NCBI GenBank assembly: GCA_003245715.1
Contig: QKCJ01000031.1
Span: forward strand, 1 to 64,000
Source of the DNA: a bacterium
GTDB taxonomy: Bacteria > Planctomycetota > SZUA-567
Direction: 5' to 3'
Length of the DNA stretch: 64,000 nt
Shown here piece after piece: positions 34,901 through 43,511 of the stretch. How positions within the stretch are numbered: the first letter of the stretch is position 1; every line of letters begins with the position of its first letter. The translations under genes were made by a program, and so were the position numbers. The notes under the pieces are model-generated. The model searched no databases, was not told the origin of the DNA, and saw only the letters and a list, made by a program, of their open reading frames with translations.

Positions 34901-35170
34901 CTCTCACTGCAGACAGAAGTCTCCGACCTTATCATGAAGGTTACACCAGCCGAGAACATGCACGCTGAAGAACAGGTTGCTATCGGCGAAAGCATCCACG
35001 ATGACTTTAACGCGATGGCCGAAGAAGCTGACCACCGTGGCGAGGGTATCGGCGAAGCTCCGGCGGTGCAGACTATCACCAATATATTCCCCAAGGTCAA
35101 GGGTAATGACCCTTGTCCATGCGGCAGCGGCAAGAAGTTCAAGAAGTGCTGTGGCAGATTCAGAAACTAA
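31979..35170 (+). CDS. secA: Protein translocase ATPase SecA, with two insertions
   Basis: SecA drives export of unfolded proteins through SecYEG. The 1063-residue product has Walker A MVTGEGKTLVATLP (141-154), Walker B with DEVDSVLIDEARTPLIISG, the helicase motif FKLYKKLSGMTGTAMTEA, MAGRGTDIKLG and RIDNQLRGRAGRQGDPG, and the C-terminal zinc SEC-C motif CPCGSGKKFKKCC that binds SecB. Compared with the usual 840-900 residues there are at least two extra stretches in the first nucleotide-binding domain: about 25 residues before FDVQVIGG (residues 90-120) and about 60 residues between CYLNAI and GVHVITVNDYLA (161-223, rich in Trp and acidic residues). A further insertion lies in the second half (VAKAG onward, about 640-690). 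waaA follows 53 bases later. Confidence 0.97.
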   Translation: MSITEGILEGVAKLFGKVFGTANERELKSLWPLIEKVNEHWAEIRKLSDQELSEKTNEFRRRLVEGETEDDILPEAYAVCREASHRTHGEGKSTREKYERLTYKNGKFEYEPAEGEMPYFAHFDVQVIGGIVLHQGKIAEMVTGEGKTLVATLPCYLNAIKPAEQWVEMARKMQGDDVSKWNFNPYVMHYGENGQEVWTQVQWLIPEENDVTWRPPVRIIPRSQGVHVITVNDYLAGRDADYNKKLYNFLGLQVGAIQSNMDSHERIPIYMGDIVYGTNNEFGFDYLRDNLKVTPESQVQRSRIYAIIDEVDSVLIDEARTPLIISGSAQECSDKYQTADAIARKLKGIDQNALELIIEKNMKSGMQREDARMAAEEESASDFVFSERDHSVKLTEKGVQNALKILGTDDIYSGANMDMPHYIDNALKAHSLYKHDVHYILTEGKVCIVDEFTGRVLDGRRWSDGLHQAVEAKEGMKIKEESQTIASITFQNFFKLYKKLSGMTGTAMTEAKEFMNIYKLGVVTIPTNRPLRRINFPDRIYGTMPEKYCALADHALEVHKTGQPILIGTVSIEHSEIVSESLKVRGVRHEVLNAKHHAREAEIVAKAGQLGQVTVATNMAGRGTDIKLGDIELSALLDHWKSCGLAPKDAMPAMDNETLLNRLLAHWVDYYLPENKENFASKTQEQWLTLLKKAWVEYGIHGPYVCDNVTGLGGLHIIGSERHEARRIDNQLRGRAGRQGDPGSSRFFLSLDDDTMRLFANDKARQIMQWAGLKNGEAIENKFVSGQIEKAQRKVEERNFEARKNVLEYDEVMNEQRMVVYNKRQDWLEGKNLRNSMLELCFNFIASKVEEYTANDDGWDYDHIMDFMMESFLTDVKRDELEKCSDLPDSEQKLSDLLCDKLEASYNRKEEQISEENMRLLEKLLLLETIDRKWMDHLYAMDLLREGIHLRSFAGQDPKIRYKVEGYELFQEMWLSLQTEVSDLIMKVTPAENMHAEEQVAIGESIHDDFNAMAEEADHRGEGIGEAPAVQTITNIFPKVKGNDPCPCGSGKKFKKCCGRFRN

Positions 35171-35223
35171 CCGGTACACATGAATGTGTTTTTAATTGCC
35201 AGCAAAAGAGGAAATCACCAGTA

Positions 35224-36504
35224 ATGAGCTTTATGACCTGTCTGACCGACGCTTTTTATACCTTTACGATATTGCCATATATCGCCAATCACAAGTACCG
35301 CACCAAGAAATACGGCGAAAGCGTGAATGAAAAATTCGGCATGGTTCCGCGTCGTGCTGGTGAGAATAAATGCCTGCTGCTACATGCGGTTTCGGTTGGC
35401 GAAGTTATCGCGGCAAAGACGGTTATTGACGAATTTGAAAAACGTCACCCTGACTGGGCTGTCAGAATTTCAGTCAGTACCGCTACTGGTCGGGATGTTG
35501 CCATAAAGCGCTATGGTCAGGAGCGGGTATGCTTTTATCCGCTTGATATGTCAAGATGGGTCAACCGTTTTTTTGACCAGATCAGGCCGGATGTTATTAT
35601 CCTGATGGAACTTGAGGTCTGGCCGAATTTTCTTGAACTTGCTGCTGAGAGAAAGATCCCGGTTATTGTCGCAAACGGACGCATCACCGGGAAAAGTGCG
35701 CAGCAATATAAAAAGTTCGGCTTCGTTCCGATAGTAAAAAAAATGCTTAACGCCCCATCCTTATGGCTGGCGCAAAGTGAAGAATATGCTACGCGTCTGC
35801 GCGAAATCGGTGTAAACGCAGATAAAATCCACGTGACCGGAAGCGTGAAATATGATACGATCAATACCGACAGCAACCAACAGACCAGAGAGAAATACCG
35901 CTTGCTGATTGGCGCGGACGAGAAGACAAAGGTTATCGTCGCCGGAAGCACCCATCCTTCCGAGGAGGAGACTGTTCTTGCGGCATTTAAACAGATCAGC
36001 GCCGAGTTTCCGGGTAGCAAACTTGTGCTTGTCCCGCGTCATCCGCACCGCCTTGATGAAGTGGAGAACCTTACTGGCGGGATCGGCAACTGTATACGCC
36101 GCAGTAAAATTGAAAATAGCGCCAGCGCTGATATAATTCTGGTCGATACCATGGGAGAGCTTTCAAGTTTATATACCGCGGCCGACGCTGTTTTTATCGG
36201 CGGGACTTTTATCGACCATGGCGGACAGAACATGATGGAGCCTTGCGGATTTGGCATACCGACAGTTATTGGTCCAAGCACCTATAACTTCTCAGAAGCC
36301 GTAGAGATTCTTCTTGCGGCGGAGGGAATCATTAAAATTGACGGGCGCGACGAGCTTTATCCCAGGCTTAAAGAGATAATAGCCAATCCTGTACCGGCAA
36401 ATGAAATGGCTGCCAGAGGAAAAGAGGCGCTGCTCAAACAAAAGGGCGCATCAGCAAAGACCATCGACTTTTTTGAGGAGGTGATAGAGAAAAATGCAAT
36501 ATAA
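35224..36504 (+). CDS. waaA: 3-deoxy-D-manno-octulosonic acid (Kdo) transferase
   Basis: WaaA moves Kdo from CMP-Kdo to lipid A on the inner face of the membrane, a sure sign of an LPS outer membrane. The 426-residue length is normal. KFGMVPRR near the N-terminus, HAVSVGEVIAAKTVI, ELEVWPNFL, VVANGRITGKSAQQYKKF, VTGSVKYD and the donor-side VPRHPHRLDEV and FIDHGGQNMMEPCGFGIPTVIGPSTYNF segments are all typical of glycosyltransferase family 30. The start at 35224 has AGGAAATCACC upstream; an earlier in-frame start at 35113 lies inside secA and is not conserved. The 3' end overlaps the next gene by 11 bases. Confidence 0.96.
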   Translation: MSFMTCLTDAFYTFTILPYIANHKYRTKKYGESVNEKFGMVPRRAGENKCLLLHAVSVGEVIAAKTVIDEFEKRHPDWAVRISVSTATGRDVAIKRYGQERVCFYPLDMSRWVNRFFDQIRPDVIILMELEVWPNFLELAAERKIPVIVANGRITGKSAQQYKKFGFVPIVKKMLNAPSLWLAQSEEYATRLREIGVNADKIHVTGSVKYDTINTDSNQQTREKYRLLIGADEKTKVIVAGSTHPSEEETVLAAFKQISAEFPGSKLVLVPRHPHRLDEVENLTGGIGNCIRRSKIENSASADIILVDTMGELSSLYTAADAVFIGGTFIDHGGQNMMEPCGFGIPTVIGPSTYNFSEAVEILLAAEGIIKIDGRDELYPRLKEIIANPVPANEMAARGKEALLKQKGASAKTIDFFEEVIEKNAI

Positions 36505-37885
36505 CAGCAGCTTTGACCAGCATTTTGGTAATGTCCTTCTTGAACGCGGGCTATGTGAGGAGAGCGCAATTAAAGAAGCGCTGGAACTTCAGACGCAGCA
36601 GATTAAAAGTGGCAACCAGCAGGAGCTTGGCGACGTTCTGGTGGCCCTCGGCAAAATCTCAGCAGAGCAGATGAAGCTTGTCCAGATCACCCTCAAAAAG
36701 AACAAGGCCGTTGTCATAAACATCCCCGGCTATAAGCTTCTGCACCGAATCTCAAAACACGGCCCGGCCATGACCTTCGCGGCTCTTCAGGAATCGGTTG
36801 ACCGCAAGGTAATTATCCGTCTGGTCGCCAAAGGCTCAAAGAGCGAACCGGCAATGGAGAAATTCCGCCATGATGCCAAACTTCTTGCCAGACTCAACCA
36901 CCCGTCCATTTCCAACGCAATTGACATGGGCGAAAATGAGAGCTGCCTGTATCTGGTCCTGCACAAACACCGCGGCCTTACCCTGCGCGAACATATAACA
37001 ACTCATGGCCCGCTCGACAACAACCTGCTGATCTCGATAACCGCCGACATTGTCGATGCACTTGAACACATGGAAGCAAAATGCCTGTTCCATGGCAACA
37101 TCTGCCCCGGAAATATCATAATCACCGACTCCGGCAAAGCCATCATCACAGGTTTCGACTTTATCAAGGAAGCCGGCAAGGACAACAGCAAACCGGCAGA
37201 AGCGAAGTCTTTTTATCCTGAGCCAGTCCGCCACAGCCGTCTGCACCCGATCAACCAGGACCTTTACGCGCTGGGCATGACCTTGTTTTATGCCGCAGTT
37301 GGCATTGAAGTATTTGAGACTCAAGACGCAGTCAATGAACAGAAGATCCCCAATCCCTGTGAGTACAAAAAAGTTCTCAACACAAAGATTGCCGCGATCA
37401 TTTACCTGCTTATCAACTCACAGTCATTTGAATATTACCAATCGACAAAAGAGCTGAAGAAAGAACTGGATAACATTATCAGCGGCAAGGAACTCGAATA
37501 CACTCCCCTGCTGCCCGGAGCCTGGGGGACAATTTTATGCTTCCGCACCTGGCCGACCACAAGTGCTGGCCGCAGCCTGCTGAAAGTTTCATCATTTCTT
37601 CTGGCAATTTTATGTGCGTTTCTCTTCACGGCCTACCTGAATAAAGATTTATTCATCAAACCATCAGCAACACCGGATCTGCTGAAATATCCACATTGGC
37701 AATCAGAAAATATTCAGCTGGGAAAACGCGCGGATACAAGCTATGAATTATGGCGCAAAGCAAGACTCAGCTACGGCAAAAGCGAACCCGAGCAGGCGCG
37801 GCAGTTTATCAGAAATCTGCTGACAAACTACCCCTACAGCGCCTATGCCGGTTACGCCAAAGAATTACTTAACAGCAGCAATTAA
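36494..37885 (+). CDS. Pseudokinase with N-terminal GspE-N/MshEN-like domain
   Basis: This 463-residue protein starts with a helical region (about 8-65, FGNVLLERGLCEESAIKEAL ... GDVLVALGKISAEQM) that resembles the N-terminal domain of type II secretion or pilus ATPases. Residues 80-330 have a protein kinase outline, but every catalytic position is changed: the glycine loop is lost (ISKHGPAMTF), VAIK is VIIR (Arg 109), HRD is HGN (Asn 202), and DFG is GFD (220-222). The Asn of the catalytic loop (207) is kept. A transmembrane helix lies near 365-385 and the last 75 residues face the other side. The gene overlaps waaA by 11 bases, so it is translated with it. A scaffold or sensor for LPS or secretion machinery is a guess. 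Confidence 0.85.
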   Translation: MQYNSSFDQHFGNVLLERGLCEESAIKEALELQTQQIKSGNQQELGDVLVALGKISAEQMKLVQITLKKNKAVVINIPGYKLLHRISKHGPAMTFAALQESVDRKVIIRLVAKGSKSEPAMEKFRHDAKLLARLNHPSISNAIDMGENESCLYLVLHKHRGLTLREHITTHGPLDNNLLISITADIVDALEHMEAKCLFHGNICPGNIIITDSGKAIITGFDFIKEAGKDNSKPAEAKSFYPEPVRHSRLHPINQDLYALGMTLFYAAVGIEVFETQDAVNEQKIPNPCEYKKVLNTKIAAIIYLLINSQSFEYYQSTKELKKELDNIISGKELEYTPLLPGAWGTILCFRTWPTTSAGRSLLKVSSFLLAILCAFLFTAYLNKDLFIKPSATPDLLKYPHWQSENIQLGKRADTSYELWRKARLSYGKSEPEQARQFIRNLLTNYPYSAYAGYAKELLNSSN

Positions 37886-37905
37886 TGTTTAGAACCTGTT
37901 TTCAA

Positions 37906-40752
37906 TTAATGGCCAAGAAACGCCGTAAGCTCGGAGAGAAATTTTTCCGGATCGTTGTAGACATGAGTCTTGCAGGGTAAGGAATTCTGAAAACTCTTGC
38001 CATAGCGTTTGGCAACGATACGGCGGTCGGCGACAATGACAACCCCGCGATCACCCTTATGCCGGATCAAACGGCCAAAGCCCTGCTTGAATTTTATCAC
38101 GGCAGTAGGCAATGAGTATCCCATAAAAGCGTTGCCGCCCTCAGCCTCAACCTGCTCACACCGCGCCTCGACAACCGGGTCGCTGCAAACACTGAAAGGC
38201 AGACGCGCAATCACCAGGCAGGACAGCGCCTCCCCAACAACATCCACCCCTTCCCAGAACGAATGCGTACCAAGAAGTACCGAGTGAATATCACGCTTGA
38301 ATACGGCGGTGATATTTTTACGCGAACCACTATGCCCCTGAGCCAGAATTTCAATACCGTCATGCAGAAGCTCATCATTAAGAATCTCAAAGGAGCGGCG
38401 CAGCATGTCATAACTCGTATACAAACCAAGCGCCCGGCCACCGGTCTCACGGAAAACATCCGCCAGCAGCATCGCCAACTCCGCAGGATAGTCTTTGCCC
38501 CTCTCCCCCGGCTCAGGCAAAAAGCCCGGAACCATCACAAGACACTGCCTCGGATAATTAAACGGACTACCCGCATCAATTTCAATCAGGCGCGATGACT
38601 CAATCTGATCAACCCCCATCCGGCCTTTGAGAAAATCAAAACTACCGTTAACAGACAACGTCGCTGAAGAAAAAATCACCGAACGCTTACGCGAATAAAT
38701 CTGGTCATTGAGGAGCTTACCGACAAGCACCGGCGCCCCCACAAGGCGGACATTGCCCGGTTTATTGGAAACCTTCTCAATCCAGTAAACATACTCGTCG
38801 TTTGCCGCCGCCAGAAGAAATTCGATATTCTCCGTCAACTCGCGGATACGGATAATCGCCGCATCAAGATCACGGCTGAACTCTTTCTGGTAATCAATAC
38901 TTTCCTCAGGCATCTCGTTAAGATCATCAAGAAGATGCGAACAGGTGTGAAGTATCTCAGCCAGCGCCACGCAGAAATCTTTTTTGGATTCAGCAACTGG
39001 CCCCCAGATATCTTCGCGCATGCGCTCAATGGAGTAACGCAGCGAGACCGAATCCTTGGCGGCCTTGCGGACTGAGTCAATATCGGAGAAGAAATTATTG
39101 GCCGGCGCCTCCACAGCCGCAACCATATCCGGCAACGCTTCCGCATGACGCAAAGCCTGGTCACGCAGTTCCGGAGAAAGGCGGCTGGTCGATTTAAGTT
39201 TTTCAGTAATGCTGGGAATAAGCCCGGTCGGATTTTTTTTACGGCCAAACCGTAACAGTCGCCCGGTGACAATATTAAGCTCCTGAACAGAAACCGCAAT
39301 CGAAAGATGACGCGTCGCGGCGTCCTCAAGATTATGCGCTTCATCAAAGACTATCTGCGCGTGCGGCGGGATAGCCGGATTTTTAGAATTAAGGTCAGCA
39401 AAAACCAGTGAATGGTTGGCGACCACAATCTGCGCAGACATCGCCTTGGCCCGTGCCTTACGGAGAAAACATTTGCGGTAATGCGGACAAGCCCGTCCCA
39501 TGCAGTCCTCGCCGATGGTTGAGAGCTTCGCCCAGGTAACCCAGAAACCCGGACGCCCCGTAACGATATTATCAGAAATATCGCCCGTCTCACTCCAGCT
39601 CGCCCAGGTAAGAATCGTAACCAGCTGCATCCGTTCTTCATTATCAAGCTCGGCATCCGCCTGACGCAGAACATACAACAACTTGCGCAGACAAAGATAA
39701 TTGCTCCGCCCCTTGATGATGGCCGCTTCAAAATCCATGCCCAGAGACTCGCGGATAAACGGGATATCCTTCTCAAAAAGCTGGGTCTGCAGATTTTTGG
39801 TATTGGTGCTGATAACAACCGGCACATGATTCTCACGCGCCCAGATAACCGAGGGGATAAGATATGCCAGGCTTTTACCGGTTCCCGTTCCGGCCTCAAC
39901 CAGAAGGTGACTGGCATTATTAAATGCCTCAACCACCTCCCCAGCCATCCTGACCTGTCCATCTCTGGTCTCAAAATTATCAAAGGTCTTCTGCAGGAAA
40001 CCGCCTTCACTGAAAACCCACTCGACCTTGCTGCGGTCAAGCCTGGTCCAATCTTCCTTATCGCCGATCTCCTCAGGAATAACCGGACGGACATCAAGCG
40101 CGCTGAAAACATCCTCAAGTTTTTCAGCATGGCGGCCGAAATTCCTGGTGACAATCTCAGACTCTAGAAGGTGGAAAAAATCTTTATACGGGTGCTTGTC
40201 GTGCGTGGCCAGGAGATAGTTGATCTCACCGATCACCGGCAGCGGGATGGTCAGCGCTTTTTCAAGGATCTTCTTCCAAAGCTCCAGAAGCGTCACGCAA
40301 TCATCATACGCGCGATGGGCATTGTCCGGAACAAAGTCGAGATAATCACACAAACAAGCAAGACTGTGGCTCTCAAGCTCAGGAAAACAGATACGTGACA
40401 AGCCAACCGTATCCAGAACCGTGTGCGAGAACCGATCACGCGAAGCCTTGCGCAGAAATGAACGCTCGAAGGTGGCGTTGTGGGCAAGGCAGATAGCGTC
40501 CTGCGGCAGAAAATTCAGAAAACGCTCAATCACATCCTCAAGCGGCGGTTGGCCTTCAAGGATCTCGTTGGTTATACCGGTAAGCTTGATAATCGGCGAA
40601 GACATCTCGATATCAGTAGCGGCAAGCTCGCTGAACTTGGCAACAATCTCACCATTTTTATAAACCGCTGCTCCAATTTCAATAATCTGATCGTTGAACG
40701 GATCGGGACCGGTTGTCTCCAGATCAATGGCAATTACCGTATCGTATAACAT
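37906..40752 (-). CDS. dinG: DnaQ-like exonuclease fused to DinG-type iron-sulfur helicase
   Basis: The 948-residue protein has an N-terminal exonuclease domain (about 1-165) with DLETTG (Asp 10, Glu 12), HNATFERSF and HRAYDD (Asp 151); the usual Asp of the second motif is Glu 96. It continues as an XPD/DinG superfamily 2 helicase with Walker A EAGTGTGKSLAYL (286-293), the DEAH box VFDEAHNLED, a four-cysteine iron-sulfur site (NYLCLRK and CMGRACPHYRKC), and the C-terminal motifs GTHSFWEGVDV and FKQGFGRLIRHKGDRGVV. It acts on DNA in repair or replication, like the exonuclease-fused DinG of Firmicutes. It converges with the pseudokinase gene, 20 bases apart, and is transcribed alone. Confidence 0.93.
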   Translation of the reverse strand: MLYDTVIAIDLETTGPDPFNDQIIEIGAAVYKNGEIVAKFSELAATDIEMSSPIIKLTGITNEILEGQPPLEDVIERFLNFLPQDAICLAHNATFERSFLRKASRDRFSHTVLDTVGLSRICFPELESHSLACLCDYLDFVPDNAHRAYDDCVTLLELWKKILEKALTIPLPVIGEINYLLATHDKHPYKDFFHLLESEIVTRNFGRHAEKLEDVFSALDVRPVIPEEIGDKEDWTRLDRSKVEWVFSEGGFLQKTFDNFETRDGQVRMAGEVVEAFNNASHLLVEAGTGTGKSLAYLIPSVIWARENHVPVVISTNTKNLQTQLFEKDIPFIRESLGMDFEAAIIKGRSNYLCLRKLLYVLRQADAELDNEERMQLVTILTWASWSETGDISDNIVTGRPGFWVTWAKLSTIGEDCMGRACPHYRKCFLRKARAKAMSAQIVVANHSLVFADLNSKNPAIPPHAQIVFDEAHNLEDAATRHLSIAVSVQELNIVTGRLLRFGRKKNPTGLIPSITEKLKSTSRLSPELRDQALRHAEALPDMVAAVEAPANNFFSDIDSVRKAAKDSVSLRYSIERMREDIWGPVAESKKDFCVALAEILHTCSHLLDDLNEMPEESIDYQKEFSRDLDAAIIRIRELTENIEFLLAAANDEYVYWIEKVSNKPGNVRLVGAPVLVGKLLNDQIYSRKRSVIFSSATLSVNGSFDFLKGRMGVDQIESSRLIEIDAGSPFNYPRQCLVMVPGFLPEPGERGKDYPAELAMLLADVFRETGGRALGLYTSYDMLRRSFEILNDELLHDGIEILAQGHSGSRKNITAVFKRDIHSVLLGTHSFWEGVDVVGEALSCLVIARLPFSVCSDPVVEARCEQVEAEGGNAFMGYSLPTAVIKFKQGFGRLIRHKGDRGVVIVADRRIVAKRYGKSFQNSLPCKTHVYNDPEKFLSELTAFLGH

Positions 40753-40809
40753 TTATAAGCACTTTCACTAAACTTGCGCGCAACACGCAAAATAAAAATA
40801 GCACTATAC

Positions 40810-40846
40810 AAAAATACCCCCCGCGCAAAAACACAGAGGGGTATTA
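40810..40846 (-). terminator. Rho-independent terminator of the ferredoxin gene
   Basis: On the minus strand AATACCCC pairs with GGGGTATT around a 17-base loop and is followed by TTTTTG. It lies 71 bases past the ferredoxin stop codon. Confidence 0.75.
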
Positions 40847-40917
40847 CTGTGCAGAAAGATGACGTTATTCATAAACAGTCATCTGCGGGCGCAACCAGAA
40901 ACTGGTTATTAACCCAC

Positions 40918-41088
40918 TCAGCCAGCGTTGATAGCGCTGCTTGGGCATTCGCCTGCGCAAGCACCACAATCAACACACTTGTCTGCGTCGATTGTGTACT
41001 TTGTGTCGCCAGCAGAAATAGCCTCAACCGGGCAAGCATCGATACATGCGCCGCAAGCTACACAATCATCTGTAATAACATAAGCCAT
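40918..41088 (-). CDS. 2[4Fe-4S] bacterial-type ferredoxin
   Basis: The 56-residue protein carries two CxxCxxCxxxCP motifs, CVACGACIDACP and CVDCGACAGECP, each binding one 4Fe-4S cluster with the last cysteine from the other motif. Such clostridial-type ferredoxins carry electrons for hydrogenases, pyruvate:ferredoxin oxidoreductase and similar enzymes, which suggests an anaerobic or fermentative life. The start at 41088 has the strong site GGAGGA eight bases upstream. Together with a promoter and a terminator this indicates high expression. It is transcribed alone. Confidence 0.95.
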   Translation of the reverse strand: MAYVITDDCVACGACIDACPVEAISAGDTKYTIDADKCVDCGACAGECPSSAINAG

Positions 41089-41142
41089 TTTGATTTCCTC
41101 CAATCAGTTTGTAAAAAAAGCATCATTACTTGACACTTAAAT

Positions 41143-41170
41143 ATTCTATTAATCCGGCGTAATAATGCAA
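41143..41170 (-). promoter_or_regulatory. Promoter of the ferredoxin gene
   Basis: On the minus strand TTGCAT (41165-41170) and TAGAAT (41143-41148) are 16 bases apart, about 55 bases before the start codon. Confidence 0.5.
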
Positions 41171-41196
41171 TAATATTTATTGCCACCAATACGCTA

Positions 41197-41994
41197 TCAA
41201 ACCAAGCGCCGTGAAATATCAATTTTCAAAATATTTCGCACCGCACATGAGATCCAGTACCAGCAGTTTTTAAACATCGAACGCTCCCAGGGAACACCGA
41301 TATTATACTGCCGCGAAATTCGCAAAACTTCCTGCTTGCCGACAACCCGGTTACGCGGAATAGTCGTAACTCCGCCGTGATAATGCCTGGTAACCAGCAC
41401 ATCGATAAACTTCGCATCATGCTGCAGCAGTTCCCGGCAGAGAAATTCCATATCACCAGCCAACCTGAAAGAATCATCAAAGTTGCCGTGAAGTTCAAAC
41501 AGAGAGCGGTGATGAAAGGTCGCCACATGCGGGATCATGATACCTTTAGTCAGCGCAACCTTGGCTTTATCCCAGGGTTGCCCAAGTACCCGCCCCTCAT
41601 CCTCATAGCCGCGGCAGATAGCCGCTTTGCCATAGGCAACCCGAACTTCTTCAGGCAGCTTTATTAATTCGGCAACAACTTTCTCAATCGCCTCTTTATC
41701 GGCAAGTTGGTCGTCACTGCCCAGAAAAAGTATCCACTCACCGGCGCAATGCGGCAGCGCCTTATTCCACGCATTATAAATACCCTTATCAGGTTCAGAC
41801 AGCCACCAGCTCAGGCGGCTGCTGCCCTCATTCCTTTTCAGTAACTCAACCGTCCCGTCTTCAGAACAGTTATCGATGATAATATGCTCAAGATTGGCAT
41901 AAGTCTGAGCGGAAATGCTGTCAATACACCGCTGTAAGGTGCTGACAGAGTTAAAGGTAGAAGTAAGTATCGATATTCTTGGTAAATTTTCCAT
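41197..41994 (-). CDS. Family 2 glycosyltransferase (WcaA-like)
   Basis: The 265-residue cytoplasmic or membrane-bound protein has the GT-A fold: ISILTSTFNSVSTLQRCIDS, IIIDNCSEDGT, the conserved SWWLSEPDKGIYNAWNKAL and the metal-binding FLGSDDQL. GDMEFLCRELL is the acceptor-side acidic motif. WcaA-type enzymes add a sugar to surface polysaccharide or protein. It is the last gene of the pseudopilin operon, 81 bases after the acetyltransferase gene. The acceptor is unknown. Confidence 0.88.
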   Translation of the reverse strand: MENLPRISILTSTFNSVSTLQRCIDSISAQTYANLEHIIIDNCSEDGTVELLKRNEGSSRLSWWLSEPDKGIYNAWNKALPHCAGEWILFLGSDDQLADKEAIEKVVAELIKLPEEVRVAYGKAAICRGYEDEGRVLGQPWDKAKVALTKGIMIPHVATFHHRSLFELHGNFDDSFRLAGDMEFLCRELLQHDAKFIDVLVTRHYHGGVTTIPRNRVVGKQEVLRISRQYNIGVPWERSMFKNCWYWISCAVRNILKIDISRRLV

Positions 41995-42075
41995 AACTCA
42001 CATTTTACCTATTTATATCTTTGCGTCAAAGGGCAGAAATGTTTTTTTTACGATAAAAAATGACAATAAAAAAAC

Positions 42076-42540
42076 TCACGCCCAGCCCTTGAGAACCATC
42101 GCCGTCTCACCACAATCAGGAAATAGCGGGCAACGGGTACATTCCTGCCAGACTTTATGCGGCAAGGTGGAACGGTCTATTTCGACAAAACCAAGTTTAC
42201 TGAAGAATTCAGGCACAAAGGTCAGGGTAAAAACTTCATTGACCTGCAGCAGGCGCGCATCATCAAGAAGGGACGCGATCAGCTTGCGTCCAAGCCCCTT
42301 TCCCTGCAGGGATTTGGAAACCGCCAGCGAACGCACCTCAGCCAACCCCTCCCAGACAACATGCAGCGCCGCACAACCAACAACCAGCCCCTCATCATCA
42401 ATCGCCAGATGAAAATCCCTGATACGCTCGGTAATATCACCAAAAGAAAGCGATAGCATCAGATTTTCCTTGGCAAATTCACGAACCAGCGCGTGAATAA
42501 CCGGCACATCATCAACATGGGCTTTACGGATTTTATACAT
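42076..42540 (-). CDS. GNAT acetyltransferase, N-acetylglutamate synthase-like
   Basis: The 154-residue product has the acetyl-CoA pocket VRSLAVSKSLQGKGLGRKLI and the tail CTRCPLFPDCGETAMVLKGW, a cysteine set typical of the small ArgA-like acetyltransferases found in arginine biosynthesis of many anaerobes. It could acetylate glutamate in arginine synthesis or another amino acid. It lies between two glycosyltransferase genes of the pseudopilin operon, where an arginine role is not obvious; acetylation of a sugar or protein is an alternative. The ATG at 42540 is chosen; a TTG four codons earlier is possible. Confidence 0.85.
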   Translation of the reverse strand: MYKIRKAHVDDVPVIHALVREFAKENLMLSLSFGDITERIRDFHLAIDDEGLVVGCAALHVVWEGLAEVRSLAVSKSLQGKGLGRKLIASLLDDARLLQVNEVFTLTFVPEFFSKLGFVEIDRSTLPHKVWQECTRCPLFPDCGETAMVLKGWA

Positions 42541-42581
42541 TTTAATTATCAAACTTTTCTAAAATATGAGCCTAAATTCGT

Positions 42582-43511
42582 CTAGGAACCGGATAAGCCC
42601 ATACTATCAGGCCGCCCCTTCAGATGCCACTTAAAAAGCTCCAGACAAACCAAAACTTTATGCCGGGACTTTTTAAAGAAGAGCGCCCCGAAAGAGTTTA
42701 AAATTAAATCAATTCCCAACCTCAGAATCAAGCCTGAATATAATAAAATATTTGCCCCCGCACCATAATGTTTCCGGAAATAAGTATAACGGCTGCGCCA
42801 ATATTCGATTCTTACAGGGATTCTGACCTTCTTGCCGCTCTGTCCCTGAAGGTGATAAATCTCTGATTCAGGAACAAGCACCGCCTTCCAACCAACTTTC
42901 GCCCCCCGCAGACACCACTCCGACTCCTCAATGAAGAAGAAGAAATCCTCATCATAAAAACCGATCTGTTCAGTCATCTCACGTTTGGCAAGCAGGCAAG
43001 CCCCCACAAGCGTCTCAACCTCAGTCGGCTGCGAGAAGGTAACACGTTTTGAGTGATAACGCTGCGGAAAGATCCACCGTAGAATGGATTTCTGCAGGAG
43101 TTCAGTGGCAAGAGAAGGGAAATTAGCAATCGTGTGCTGGATAGAGCCATCTTCATTCAATAATTGCGGGCTGGCAAAACCAACCTCCGGATGCCTGGTG
43201 GCATAATCAAGAAGAATATCTATTGATCCTGCGGGCAGGACGGTATCAGAATTAAGCAGGAGAAAATAATCCCCCTTTGCCTGCCTGAGCGCGAGGTTAT
43301 TAGCGGCGGCAAAACCGATATTTTTTTCATTTTCAATGAGCCGCACCGCAGGAAAGAGCTTGCGCACCATCTCCTGCGAGCCGTCAGAGGAGCCATTATC
43401 GACGACAAAGGTCTCAAAATTATAGCGTGAAATCCCGGCAGAGAGAGAGGCCAGACAATTCTCAAGCAGCTTTGAGGTGTTCCAGTTTACGATAACAACA
43501 GAAAGCATCAC
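42582..43511 (-). CDS. Family 2 glycosyltransferase, rhamnosyltransferase-like
   Basis: The 309-residue product has the GT2 segments [48 protein letters not shown] and [10 protein letters not shown] (the DxD-like site), then [12 protein letters not shown] and [13 protein letters not shown]. These are typical of rhamnosyltransferase-type enzymes of O-antigen or capsule synthesis. Two hydrophobic stretches near 255-285 suggest membrane association. The first four bases of the gene overlap the last four of the PilX/GspK-like gene (ATGA), so translation of pilus-like protein and sugar transferase is coupled. Confidence 0.9.
   Translation of the reverse strand: MMLSVVIVNWNTSKLLENCLASLSAGISRYNFETFVVDNGSSDGSQEMVRKLFPAVRLIENEKNIGFAAANNLALRQAKGDYFLLLNSDTVLPAGSIDILLDYATRHPEVGFASPQLLNEDGSIQHTIANFPSLATELLQKSILRWIFPQRYHSKRVTFSQPTEVETLVGACLLAKREMTEQIGFYDEDFFFFIEESEWCLRGAKVGWKAVLVPESEIYHLQGQSGKKVRIPVRIEYWRSRYTYFRKHYGAGANILLYSGLILRLGIDLILNSFGALFFKKSRHKVLVCLELFKWHLKGRPDSMGLSGS

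Noticed and set aside
39351-40154. 267-residue open frame on the minus strand inside dinG
   Set aside because: The frame runs in a different phase across the helicase gene; the product is arginine- and serine-rich with no motif, while the dinG frame carries all helicase motifs.
41130-41135. Plus-strand TTGACA upstream of the ferredoxin gene
   Set aside because: No -10 box follows at 16-18 bases and the next plus-strand frame of size is in a different direction; a better promoter lies on the minus strand.
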